DNA from: Zanthoxylum bungeanum
Taxonomy: Eukaryota; Streptophyta; Magnoliopsida; Sapindales; Rutaceae
Direction: 5' to 3'
Assembly (NCBI GenBank): GCA_019454045.1
Contig: SKCR01031825.1
Location: forward strand, 25,749 to 89,748
Length of the DNA: 64,000 nucleotides
Within the stretch, counting starts at the first letter, position 1. The number at the start of each line of letters is the position of its first letter. The position numbers and the translations under genes were made by a program. Under the pieces are notes generated by a model that did not search any database, was not told the origin of the DNA, and was given only the letters and a program-made list of their open reading frames with translations. Below are positions 48,619-59,932 of this stretch, one piece after another.

Positions 48619-49700
48619 TTTCTCCCACTTGCTCTAGTGCCAATCCACAGTATCATATACACATCTCAATGTGTATCACATACCGTGGCCCTCAAGAGCT
48701 CACCTAGCACTCAAGAGGTAGACAACAACAAGTAAGCTCACTTTAACAAATTGAGTCCGTCTAACAAACTCAATCGTTTTCCCTAACCTGCATCATTCAT
48801 ATTTCGTAGAATCCAAATTCCACATCAATATGACTCAGACGCTATATCAGTATTGTATCATGACCATCAAATGAGAAAGAATATAATCTTTTCATAAACT
48901 ATTTTATGATATGATATTCGTCATAACTAGTATTCCAATAATGACTTAGAGTATGAAATGTGTCAACTCCAATAATCAATGGTTTAATGCTGAACATAAT
49001 CCCAATGAAATTCAATATGAAAATTTCCTCAATCAGAATTCTCCTAATATGGCCATGGATTTGAATAATTATATATGTAAACTGCGCATTAAAATACTTA
49101 ACTCACTAAACATTTGTTTTTCCGAGTTTGGAGATTTTCTATCATATATTCCACAATCTTCATGTGTTCGTCATATAACCCAATCACTCTCGTATTGGTA
49201 ATCCTTAAAAGACGACTCAAGTCAGTGTCAAAGTCGTACAACTTTCACATAAGATTAGTGAAACCCTTAAGTCTAAGAATTAACTTATACATTGTTATCG
49301 GGAGTATTTCACAACATATGGGATAAAACATCTCTATATGGAAACTCATTGAGGCAAGTTCGGTATACTTGTTAATTGCCACAAGTACTCATTTGCTACA
49401 CCAAGCATCTGTATCATGCTAGTAGCTTATGAGCCACAAGTGGGCAATAATAACATAATGCTAGTCTATCCTGATTATGAATATCATTGTTATCAATAAT
49501 CCTACAACCATGATCATTTAGGAGAGATATGATTTAGTAGACCAAAGCTATGTTTAGTTATATGTAAATCACTTAATGACATTATTATACAAGTTATCTA
49601 AGTCAAGATAAAATAATGTGCTCTTATAATAAAAGATTATCATTTTATTTCATTCAATGTAAGGTTACATAGTTATTATTACAATGCATATTACTAACAG
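48619..49700 (-). mobile_element. Copia interior remnant and second copy of block I
   Basis: 48619-48840 follows the purine tract of the LTR and has no frame. 48845-49700 parallels 44460-45250, for example GTATCATGACC-TCAAATGAGAAAGAATATAA and TTGTTAATTGCCACAAGTACTCAT. Confidence 0.55.
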
Positions 49701-50428
49701 AGGTTATACAAAGTGATATGAGTTGGCCAGCGTCAACTGACCTATGCAGACTATTTCAGAAGATTTAGAGATCATTTTGATATGAGGTCAGCGGTATTGG
49801 AAAGTAAATTCGAAGTCGAATGCGTACATAAAATAACATGTAATTTTGCCAAGAGATGTGAAATGGATAATTTTGATACAAATATAAAATATAAAATGTA
49901 ATAAATTAAGAATATTTGTGTTATAATTTGATAATAATTATTTTAAATAGAAATATATTCTCTATTTGTATCAGAATCATTCTCTTTTTCACACAATAAA
50001 ACTCCAAAAAAGTTAAAATCTAAAAATAGATTAAAAAATCGGACGATTTTGAGAAATTGGAAATCAACGGATTAATTGGTCAAAATCGCTCGAATATTGA
50101 TATCGGTTTAAAGCACTCAAAAACAACCAGATCAAGTAGCTTAAATAGTGATTTGCAATTAAAGGTCGATTAAGTACTGATTAATATAAATACTTAAATA
50201 ACCCAATTATTTATGAACATATCACCAATATCTCTCTAAAGTGACGGTGGGACACAATTTTTTTTTTCTTGTTATCTTGCTTTCATACTAGTTTTGGTCT
50301 AATCCCCTAAATAATCCAGCAACCAAATGGATCCCCAAATTTTGTGATAATAAATGCACCTCAAATATTACTCATTGCACCTCTAATATTTCTAAAATCA
50401 GGTAAATAAGATACAATTGGGTATTTAC
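49701..50428. other. Intergenic, AT-rich, no gene seen
   Basis: No frame, repeat boundary or promoter-like signal could be supported. Confidence 0.4.
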
Positions 50429-50832
50429 TAGGGGTGGTAATTTGGGTTAGGATTCGTCTATTCGTTCAATTCGATTCGCTTTAAAGTGAATACGGGTTTG
50501 AAAAAATGAATTCGTTTAATAAATTAGTCAATTCGATTCAAATTTAAGCTTATTGATTCATTTATTCGTTTAGGATTCGTTTTATTATTTTCTTTTACTG
50601 ATTATTATAATTTTTAATTAAGATTCGAGAAATTATGGTTAATTATCATGGAAAAAAATAATATTATCGATGTTTGATGAGCTATTTTTAGTAAATATAT
50701 TATTTACGTATTTCATATGTATACATAACTAAATGAATATTCGTATTCGATTAGTTTATTAAACGAATCGAATACGAATTCATCACATTTTAATTCGATT
50801 CGTTTAGAATCCGATACAAATTCGACTCATTA
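50429..50832. mobile_element. Small hAT-like MITE upstream of NDUFS1
   Basis: Begins TAGGGGTGGTAATTTGGG and ends TTCGACTCATTA; both flanks (50421-50428 and 50833-50840) are GTATTTAC, a perfect 8-base duplication. Inside, AATTCGATTCG words occur in both orientations. 404 bases, non-coding, about 245 bases from the NDUFS1 start codon. Confidence 0.82.
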
Positions 50833-50893
50833 GTATTTACAATAACACTTCTTCATTCCACCCAATTTAAAAATTTATTATTAAAATAAATCT

Positions 50894-50900
50894 TATATAA
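50894..50900 (+). promoter_or_regulatory. Candidate TATA box of NDUFS1
   Basis: TATATAA lies 177 bases upstream of the start codon; plausible spacing for a short 5' leader. It is only a sequence match in AT-rich DNA. Confidence 0.3.
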
Positions 50901-51076
50901 AAATTTTATTTTATTAATGAGATTTGCCCGCCCCGTGCAACTATTATCAAATCCTAGGTGGTTAAGACAGACCCAACACGCTCCAACATTTTATTCCGCA
51001 CAGCTGAAGACATAACCAGCAGTCACCAGTGACCTGTCACCACTCTTGAGCTAGCGAGGTCGAGCGAGAAGCGAAA

Positions 51077-54000
51077 ATGGGGTTAGGGTTATTAGCATCA
51101 AGGGCTATGAGACCCCTAAAATATTCAAACTCCAGAATTTTTCTCCGGTCCATCGTTTCTAAACCAGAGCTCCAATCACCCGAAGCTTCTTCAGCAGCGC
51201 AAGCTCCGGCCGAGCCTGATCTCCCACCGCGAACGCCTGTGGGTGGGGCCCGGGTCCATTTCCCCAATCCTGAAGATGCAATCGAAGTGTTTGTTGATGG
51301 TTACCCAGTCAAAATCCCTAAGGGCTTCACCGTTTTGCAGGCCTGTGAGGTTGCCGGCGTTGACATTCCCAGATTTTGTTACCACAGTAGACTTTCAATT
51401 GCTGGAAATTGTCGCATGTGTCTCGTTGAAGTCGAGAAATCGCCCAAGCCTGTTGCTTCTTGCGCCATGCCTGCCCTTCCAGGTGGGCTTTCGATTTATG
51501 TTCTATTTTAATTTCGATTTTTTTAATCAATTATGTTAATTTGTGTTTGATTTATTATAGGGATGAAAATTAAAACGGATACACCAGTAGCTAAGAAGGC
51601 GAGAGAAGGGGTGATGGAGTTTTTGTTAATGAACCATCCTTTGGATTGTCCAATTTGTGATCAGGGAGGAGAATGTGATCTCCAAGATCAGTCCATGGCT
51701 TTCGGTTCTGATCGTGGCCGCTTCACTGAAATGAAAAGATCTGTGGTTGATAAGAATCTTGGTCCACTGGTGAAGACTGTCATGACTCGATGTATCCAAT
51801 GTACAAGGTTAGAATCTGGTGGCATCACTTGTTTCTTATATATTCTCTGTGAAGCTGAGACTTATGTTTGTAATTAGGGATAAAGCCCTATCCCTAATTT
51901 TTTTCATAATGTCCCGTCAAGTTCCTGAATGCATATCATTTGCACAATCTGATTCAACATCATCTCATACCCCTTTTTTTTGGTTTCCTAACACACAAGG
52001 AAATTCAGCAATTTAAACAAACAGTACTCTCCAACAAAGTCAAAACTTGGACTCAACATTACAACAATGTAGCGTGTACATAATCTCATTGGCAAATAAT
52101 TATTTTTTAATTAAAAAAGAATAATAAAAGAAGAAATTATCAATTTGCCAAGTTCTAGGTTTTTAGATTATTTAAATGCAAGTCTTCTCATGATTTTTTT
52201 TCCAACTTTGGGTTCGTAAACAGCAACCAACACTTGTGTTCCAACTCCATAAAAAAGAAAATAATATTTTTTAAAAATAAATATAAGAATTTTGAATTGA
52301 AAAAATATGTTAGAAAAAAATTGGTGGTTCTAATGGAGTTGAAACCTTGAGACCAACTGACTGAGCCATGAGCATGTTGGAGAGAAAAATCGCAGAGAGG
52401 AGAAATGGTGAGGGAAAAATTGAAAGAGAGTGGAAGGTTTTAATTTATTATGTATGCACGTAATTGTTGATGGTCACATTTTTATTTATAAATAAAGGGT
52501 AAAAATGGAAAATAACAAAATAAATAGATATGTTATCATTAGTTTTTAATGACAGGGACTTGAAGAGGTATTATGAAAAAATTAATGATTTTAGGGGTAC
52601 ATCATGAAAAAATTAGGGACTTAGAGGGCTTTCTCCCTTGTAAATATTTGATTTTTTTGGGCTTTTTAGGTAAACTTCTTTTCTGATTTCACAAGTGAGA
52701 GAGTAATTATCATTCAAATGTAACACATCTAAACATTTTTTAGGGCAACTAAATTCCTTTGGTGAATGGAGTTTGTATTATTGTTTATGTGGTTCTTTAA
52801 GATTCAAACTAATTGTTGTTTTATTAAATGACCCTCTTCTTCAAAAAATAAAAAATAAAAGAAACCATGCAGGCACAGACATACTCATCTGATTACCATA
52901 TGTCGGATCTGATAACAATTAGCCTTCTATCGTTGTTTGGAGTGAGAGAAACATTATTGGTTTTATGGAGGTGTGTTGTGTTGATTGTATTTGGATAATT
53001 TCTTGGGAGATGAATGGATGGTAGGATTTTTAGGGTGGTGCTGGGAGGAAACTGAAATTTTATGAATAGAATTTTTCTTTTTGGCTTTGTTATGGTGTCA
53101 GTACAAGGACTTCATAGCCCAAAACTAATAATTTAACGTTTGGGGAGGTGGTGGTTTCCAAATGTGGAAGCTTTGAAAAAAGTTTAAAGAATGAACATCT
53201 ATCTACATTTCAAAGATTGACTTCTAGAGAAACATCACAATGTTTAAGAGACTAAGCCCAATCCATGTTGTCAAAGGTGGTAAATGTGCCAAGGCGTTTT
53301 GGTAGTTCAACCCGCCCAAGTGCTGCCTAAGAGCCGCCTTGGACTAGTCAAAGAACGGGTGGACTAGTTAAACATACATAATGTTATCTAATATATGAAG
53401 AGTCATAACTTAAAATACCTTTGAAATAGCTTGTCCAAGTGCCGCTTAGGCAGCGCGTTTAACAACATAGAGCTTAGTTATCCTTTTTTCAAAGAGGGAA
53501 GAAGACTAAAAAAATGAAAACAAGGAGAATTCCCCCACCTCTCTTTAGTAGTGTTAAGTAAAAGTAAATACTCCATTTTGAAAATTTTATTGAGGAGGAA
53601 ATGATAAGATCTTGAATCACAATTTTTGCGTGTCATAAGAAATTACATCTAGGAAAAAAAAAACATGAAATGTGAACCGTTTCTCCATGGGTCTCCAAAA
53701 ATCTAAAGGTAACTAATTTAGCTATTTAATCTTTTGGGGTTTTGCTATGATTTATATATGATTTTTCTTTTTGAAAATGACTTTTTAATTTTAACAAGGT
53801 CTTTGTCCTTAGTTGTAGCCGTGTAATTTTTACAAGCTTTTGTCTGTTCCATACAATTTCTGGTCCAACAGGTGTGTCAGGTTTGCAACAGAGGTTGCTG
53901 GAGTTCAAGATCTTGGCATGCTAGGTCGTGGCAGTGGAGAGGAAATTGGAACTTATGTGGAAAAACTCATGACAAGTGAACTTTCTGGAAACGTGATAGA

Positions 54001-57000
54001 TATCTGTCCTGTGGGGGCCCTTACTTCAAAACCTTTCGCATTCAAAGCCCGAAACTGGGAGTTAAAAGGAACAGAGAGCATTGATGTTACTGATGCAGTT
54101 GGCTCTAACATTCGAATTGATAGCAGGGGTCCAGAGGTCATGCGCATCCTCCCACGGTTAAATGAGGTATATTTCTCTTAACTGAATCAAATGTTAAGTT
54201 TGTTTACTCTTATTGTTTGTTGGTTTTTGCTGCTAAGTCAAGTTCTCACCTTGTATATGCAAGTTTTGTGTTGTCCAGGTCCAGGAACATTTTATTATTG
54301 TTTGACTAAAACAAGGCTTATTTCTCCATTAGTAAGAAACAAACTAGGAAAGTAGATTGGCTGTTTTGCATTGTTAAATAACAGGAACTTGATAAAAACC
54401 TGTCAGACACGAACAGTGTCTGGTGCATTTATCTGCGAAGGGATTTTGCTAATCAGATTATGAATCTTGTATGAAGTGGGAAACTTTCATGGATCAATTA
54501 TAATTGATCTTGTAGTTATTTCTCTCATAGTTTTGTAAGCTTTGAGAACCTTAATAATACAAACAGTGTTCTAAAACGCGCTAGGCGCTAGTCGGGCGAC
54601 AGCCCAGCGCCTAGGGTGCCTAGCGGGGGTCTAGGCAATTAGTCGGCAATCAGTTAAAACCTAATATTTTCCAACATCATAAATAATCCAAATCATATAA
54701 ATTCAACCAAAATGTAATAAAATATAAAATCCAAACTCAATCCACCATATCAGACATCAGAATCCAAAGTCAATCCATCAAACTTTCTTTAAATCATTGT
54801 AGAATTTGGAAACTGAATTATTAGTTTGGCATAATGAAGTATCAAAAGAGTTTTGCGCATAATTTGTCGGTTGAGGTGAATTTATTGTTTAGCTCTTATC
54901 TCAAGTGAATGTTACCGTTGTATATACTGACTCCAATGAGAAAGAGGTACCCTATTGTTTTTGTTGCAAATTTAACGCAATGTTACACAAGTTTGAGACA
55001 TTGCTCGCTACTGTTCTAGGGAAAGACTATAAATTAGATGATACTTTATTCCAATCGTGAAACATGAGCAGTCAAAACCAATTTTCAAAAGTAGGAAATT
55101 CAATTTGTTTGTAATAGTTTAGATCTTTCATCGATGTGCATTTCTTTTTGTTGTTCCTTCTTTTTTCCTTTTCTTTACTTGGTTGGGGAGGAAGGGTTTT
55201 CTTTATCATGTGTCATGCATAGTTGCATGTGTTAAATATTGCACTTGCTGCTAAAGGTCAAATTATTCTTTTATGTCGATCTTATCTACAAGTCTTAATT
55301 AGTTGGAGGTTGTTTGGTTATCCAGTAGTATAGTATGTGAACACCAAATGAGTTACCTAAAAAATAACATGATAATCAATTTCATTTTGCTAACAGATTT
55401 TGTTAGTATTTATCTTGCAATGGTTCATTATTTACCCTTCTAATTATTTTGTCTGAATTGCATAATAATTTTAGGGTTATTATCCTTTTCAACGTTCTAG
55501 GCATACGGTGGGGGAGCGCCTAGTGTCTATGATTTATAGGTGGCGCCTAGACGGACATGCTAAGCTGCGCTAGGCGGTTATTTTTTTTTTAATTTGTGTT
55601 TAAAATTTTGGGTTCAATTAGATTTAGGGTTAGAATTTGGTAAATTGAGGTCAATTAGGGTTAGGTTATGGCAATTGATAATAATTAGGTTTACAGTTTA
55701 ACAAATCGAGGTCAATTAGGTTTAGGATTTGACAAATTGAGGTCAATTAGGTTGAGGGTTTAGAAATTTGGGTTTAATTAGGCTTAAAAGCAAGGTTTGG
55801 GAGCTTCAAGCCGTTGTTGGTGGCTACCGGTGCATGTAGTTCCACGCTCCGCCACCTCTAGTGGCCGTTTGACGTGTGACGGTCCATCATAATCAGAATC
55901 TGCCAGCTGTTGCTGCCTCACTGTTCATGCGCTGATCTGAATCGCCATTTGCCTTAGATCTGCGCTTTTCCATGAAGCTGCCACCTAGCCCACCAATTTC
56001 GGGCAAATCGGAACAGCTAGGCACAACCTAGCGCCTAGACCTTTTTTGGGATAGTGATCCCTTTACTACAACTATCGTGAAATAATAAATGACTACAACA
56101 ATTATTTTGCCTGGCCCTTTTTTGAGACAGTGATCCCTTTACTACAACTATCGTGAAATAACAAATGACTAAAACAATTATTAAAGTGTAACACTTTATT
56201 ACCTTAACTATAAAAAAAATAACACACTACTTCTTTTCCATTACTACGATTAGCGAAATGATGATGTCATGATGAATCACAAGGGCAAATCTGTCTTCGC
56301 ACTTAAACTTATTCAAAATCCTAATATTCCTTAAAATTTGACATGCAAACAGTCTTTTTAACCCTAGATAATTTTCTACAGTTTTTTTCATTGTTAATTT
56401 TGTTTGGTTAAATATAATTTATATTTATTAGAATTTAGTTGCATTTCTTTTGTGAAGTTTTTCTTAAGGGTAATTTTGGTATTTTAGAATTCAACTAACG
56501 GGTCAACTATCAGAACAGTAGTAAAATGTTACTTTTCCATATTTCAAGTAGTAAAGTTTTCCGCTATATAATTATTGTAGTCATTTGTTATTTCACCATA
56601 GTTGGAGTAGTAAAAAGATAACAACCCAAAATTTTAATACTAGAATATACACAGATCTCTTCTCAGCCAGTTGCCACTTTGGTGCTCGTAGAATGTTATG
56701 TTGTGATTTAGAAATTAATTTGAGATTGGAAACAGTTTTTCTTTTTCTTTTGAAAGGAAATGGATGACTTTAAATTTGCAGAAAACTTTATTTTCTGATT
56801 CTGTGATACGCAACTTTCATTGTATTGACCGCTTAAATAGGGTTGGTGACATGATCCAGGAGACAACATTCAAACGTAAAGAACCGGATTGAAATAAATG
56901 AGATAATCACCCATTTTCGAATTTGCTTTATCTTGAAAGCTTGTCTATGTCCAAAATTGCTCAAGGGAGGGATTCCCCTTAAATGAAGAATGTAGGATTT

Positions 57001-59089
57001 CCAAATCCTACATTCTTCATTTAAGGGGAATCCCTCCCTTGAGCAATTTTGGACATAGCCAAGCTTTCAAGATGAAGCAAATTCAAAAATGGGTGATTAT
57101 CTCATTTATTTCAATCCGGTTCTTTAGGTTTGAATGTTGTCCCCTGGATCATGTCAGCTGGTTTCATGACTTCCTTGACGTCTATGATCTAGACGGTTTT
57201 GACTACATGCTCTAGACGATTTTGACTACATGCTCTATTTCAGATCCTCGAACTCTGTGGAGTTGTATTTTTCTCGTGTTGTGTTGTGTTTTTTTTTTTT
57301 TTTTTTTTTTTTTTTTTCCGTGTGTGGGGGAGAGAGAGAGAGAGAGAGAGAAAATTGAGATTTAGTTTTGTTTTGAGCTAGTGAACATTTGGAGACCATA
57401 TACTTTTAAAATAATTTAACCATGTTGTTTATGTCTGATTAATATGCGTATATTGAAATTTTTTTCATATATTATCAATGTTTTATGTGGCACTTAAATT
57501 TAAGAAAAATTATGGGTTTGTTTAAATTCATATCTTTTAAGCATCTTTTGAATTCAATGTCTTATTACTCCTTTTTGTCTGACTGTTTGTCTCAGGACAT
57601 AAATGAAGAATGGATTTCAGACAAGACTCGTTTTTGTTATGATGGTTTGAAGAGGCAGAGGCTAAATGATCCAATGATTCGTGGTATTGATGGGCGCTTT
57701 AAGGCTGTGAACTGGAGGGATGCCTTAGCTGTGGTTGCTGAGGTTGTGCATCAGGCTAATCCAGAGGAAATTGTTGGGATTGCTGGTCGGCTGTCTGATG
57801 CAGAATCCATGATGGCACTAAAAGATTTCTTAAACAGAATGGGTTCAAATAATATATGGTGTGAAGGAACTGGTGCGCAACCTAACGCTGACCTACGATC
57901 AGGATATATTATGAATACTACAATCAGTGGTCTTGAGAAGGCAGATTGTTTCCTTTTGGTTGGTACCCAGGTAGTGCTCAGTCACTTTTTTCTGTAGCAT
58001 GTAGTAAAAGTTGCGTCCTTTATGCTGGAATTTTACATTTTTTCTTGACCCTTGCTTGTACTATAACTTTTTTGTATGATGCATATTTCATGAGAATGGA
58101 ATATGGATCTTTTTAAGTGCTACTGTACTTTAAATTGTGTTCCAACTTTAGTATTACATTGATCTTATATTTCCATTTTTGTTTCCAGCCACGAGTAGAA
58201 GCTGCTATGGTAAATGCCAGAATCCGCAAGACCGTCCGAGCAAACATTGCTAAGGTGGGTTATATTGGCCCTGCCTCAGATTTGAACTATGATCACCAGC
58301 ATCTTGGCACTGGCCCGCAAACACTTCTTGAAATTGCTGAGGGTCGTCACCCTTTTTGCTCTGCCATCTCAAACGCTAAAAATCCAGTCATTATTGTTGG
58401 TGCTGGACTCTTTGAGAGGAAAGACAAAGATGTGATTTTCGCTACTGTCGAAGCCATTGCGAAAAATGGGAATGTTATCAGACCTGACTGGAACGGGCTC
58501 AATGTTTTGCTTCTCAATGCTGCTCAAGCTGCGGCCCTGGACCTCGGACTTCTGCCTGAATCTAGCAACAGCATTGAGTCTGCGAAGTTTGTCCATCTCA
58601 TGGGTGCTGATGATGTGAACTTGGACAAGCTTCCAGATGATGCATTCGTTGTTTATCAAGGCCACCATGGTGACCGTGGTTGTTTATCGTGCGAATGTAA
58701 TTCTCCCAGCATCAGCATACAGTGAGAAGGAAGGGACATACGAAAATACAGAAGGTTGCACTCAACAAACATTGCCTGCAGTTCCAACTGTTGGTGATGC
58801 CAGGGATGATTGGAAGATAATTCGGGCACTTTCAGAGGTAGCAGGGATGCGTTTACCATATGATACACTTGGAGGCATTCGATCGCGAATCAGGACAGTG
58901 GCACCGAATCTCTTGCGCGGGGATGAGAGAGAACCTGCTACCTTCGGGCCTTCTTTGAAGCCTGAGATCAAAAGTGAAATGGATTCAACTCCTTTCAGTA
59001 GTGCAGTTGAGAATTTCTATATGACTGATTCTATCACCCGGGCATCAAAGATCATGGCTCAATGCAGTGCAATGCTACTGAAGAAGTGA
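51077..59089 (+). CDS. NDUFS1: NADH dehydrogenase [ubiquinone] iron-sulfur protein 1, 75-kDa subunit of complex I
   Basis: Coding exons: 51077-51482, 51561-51807, 53872-54166, 57596-57970, 58189-59089; every intron is GT-AG. The product sits in the matrix arm of mitochondrial complex I and passes electrons through three clusters. Visible ligands: C101, C112, C115, C129 (2Fe-2S, N1b); H161, C165, C168, C174 (4Fe-4S, N5); C213, C216, C219, C263 (4Fe-4S, N4). An R/S-rich N-terminus of about 60 residues looks like a mitochondrial presequence. The rest is the molybdopterin-oxidoreductase-like domain. Total 740 residues, normal for plants, if the extra T at 58681 is ignored. As written, the frame shifts after residue 605 and ends at 58725; the true frame resumes and ends TGA at 59087-59089. 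A sequencing or assembly slip is the likeliest reason, because all else is intact. Confidence 0.95.
51483..51560 (+). other. NDUFS1 intron 1 (78 bp)
   Basis: GTGGGC donor and TTATTATAG acceptor; splits the codon of G136. Confidence 0.93.
51808..53871 (+). other. NDUFS1 intron 2 (2.06 kb)
   Basis: GTTAGA donor and TCCAACAG acceptor; splits the N4 cluster motif between C216-T-R and C219. It holds a 761-bp MITE (51877-52637). A second patch at about 53255-53465, with GCCAAGGCG and CGCGTTTAACAACA tips, may be another small element. Confidence 0.93.
51877..52637. mobile_element. Mutator-like MITE in NDUFS1 intron 2
   Basis: Inverted ends GGGATAAAGCCC and GGGCTTTCTCCC, with similarity continuing for about 40 bases (CCCTAATTTTTTTCATAATGT on the left, its inverse on the right). 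Flanks TTGTAATTA (51868-51876) and TTGTAAATA (52638-52646) agree at 8 of 9 bases, the duplication length of Mutator-type elements. No transposase. Confidence 0.75.
54565..56045. repeat. GC-rich patches with repeated GCGCCTAGG palindromes
   Basis: Patches at 54570-54645, 55490-55585 and 56010-56045 carry many copies of CTAGGCGC and its inverse in otherwise AT-rich intron DNA. They may be ends of one or two small transposons; boundaries not resolved. Confidence 0.4.
56041..56625. mobile_element. MITE-like element in intron 3
   Basis: The left arm has a 78-bp tandem duplication of GTGATCCCTTTACTACAACTATCGTGAAATAA-type sequence (56053 and 56130); the inverse of this arm appears at 56577-56622 (TTATTTCACCATAGTTGGAGTAGTAAA). 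No coding capacity. Exact ends not fixed. Confidence 0.55.
56847..57156. repeat. 310-bp near-perfect inverted repeat
   Basis: Two 154-base arms with only about five mismatches and no net gap are separated by two bases (57001-57002). Left tip TGACATGATCC, right tip GGATCATGTCA. In RNA it would form a long hairpin within the NDUFS1 intron. Confidence 0.95.
57289..57352. repeat. Poly-T tract and GA microsatellite
   Basis: About 30 T followed after a short GT-rich spacer by about eleven GA units. Confidence 0.95.
57971..58188 (+). other. NDUFS1 intron 4 (218 bp)
   Basis: GTAGTG donor after GTQ and GTTTCCAG acceptor before PRVEAA; no repeats. Confidence 0.93.
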
Positions 59090-59207
59090 GTGATTAGCTT
59101 TTAGATTAATCGAATAATTGTGCAAATTTACTATTTTGGCTGCAGTCAGATTATCTCAATTTAAGCTGTTTATTTGCCAAGCTTCTGGAACAATGGAAGT
59201 AATTTCC

Positions 59208-59213
59208 AATAAA
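59208..59213 (+). terminator. Candidate poly(A) signal of NDUFS1
   Basis: AATAAA lies 119 bases after the stop codon, with T-rich DNA following. Typical spacing for a plant 3' UTR. Confidence 0.5.
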
Positions 59214-59239
59214 GTAAAGCTAAGCTTTGTTTGTTTTTT

Positions 59240-59932
59240 TGTATAATGTTCTACAATGTAAAAAGTACTTTTTGCTTTGTGAAAAGAGAGATGGAGATGG
59301 AGTAGGGTTCTAATAATGATTTTGTAGGTCTTGGAAGCCTACATGGTGCATTCTTTATATATTAATGTAGAATCAAAATTTCTGAAATTTTCAAGGGAGG
59401 GTAAGTTTTCAATAATTAATGTTTTATATATTACATGGTCCTTAAGTGATCCTTTAACAAGAAGATCATCCCATATATTGTATGGAAAAACCTACACACT
59501 TAAATGTGTAATGGTGCTCTTTTAGCCTCAGGGCCATAAATGAAGACCATATGGCTAACCGATTCAATGGTTCCATCATAGTTTCTCAAGGGAAAGTTGA
59601 CAGAATTTCATTACTTAATGGCGAGTTTGCAGCTATATTAGGCCGTCCTTTTGGTTTAAGGGTTACTTTAAAATGCTAATGTTTTTAAACATATTATTTT
59701 ACCTTCCATTCCTATAATTACTTTGAAATAATTACTTCGCCTCATGCTTCATTAATTTTGACCAGTTGACTTGTATTTTTGATGTATTTGGACTTCGGCT
59801 GAGATTCCATTTCCACAGTGTCTTTTATTCTAAAATTGTAATTTGTTATAAATTTTGGTCATATACATCCATGTTTCTTGCTATAGATTCTTAAGTAGTT
59901 AGTTAGCTATGAATCATTTGTTTGATGTTGAT
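59240..59932. other. Downstream spacer, no gene seen
   Basis: AT-rich, no supported frame or repeat end. Confidence 0.4.

Larger units (their letters stand above)
54167..57595 (+). other. NDUFS1 intron 3 (3.4 kb), repeat-rich
   Basis: GTATAT donor and TTTGTCTCAG acceptor at a codon boundary. It contains GCGCCTAG-rich patches, a MITE-like inverted repeat at about 56041-56625, a 310-bp near-perfect inverted repeat, and a T-run with GA microsatellite. Confidence 0.93.

Noticed and set aside
58369..58971. Minus-strand frames over NDUFS1 exon 5
   Set aside because: Antisense shadows of a conserved exon.
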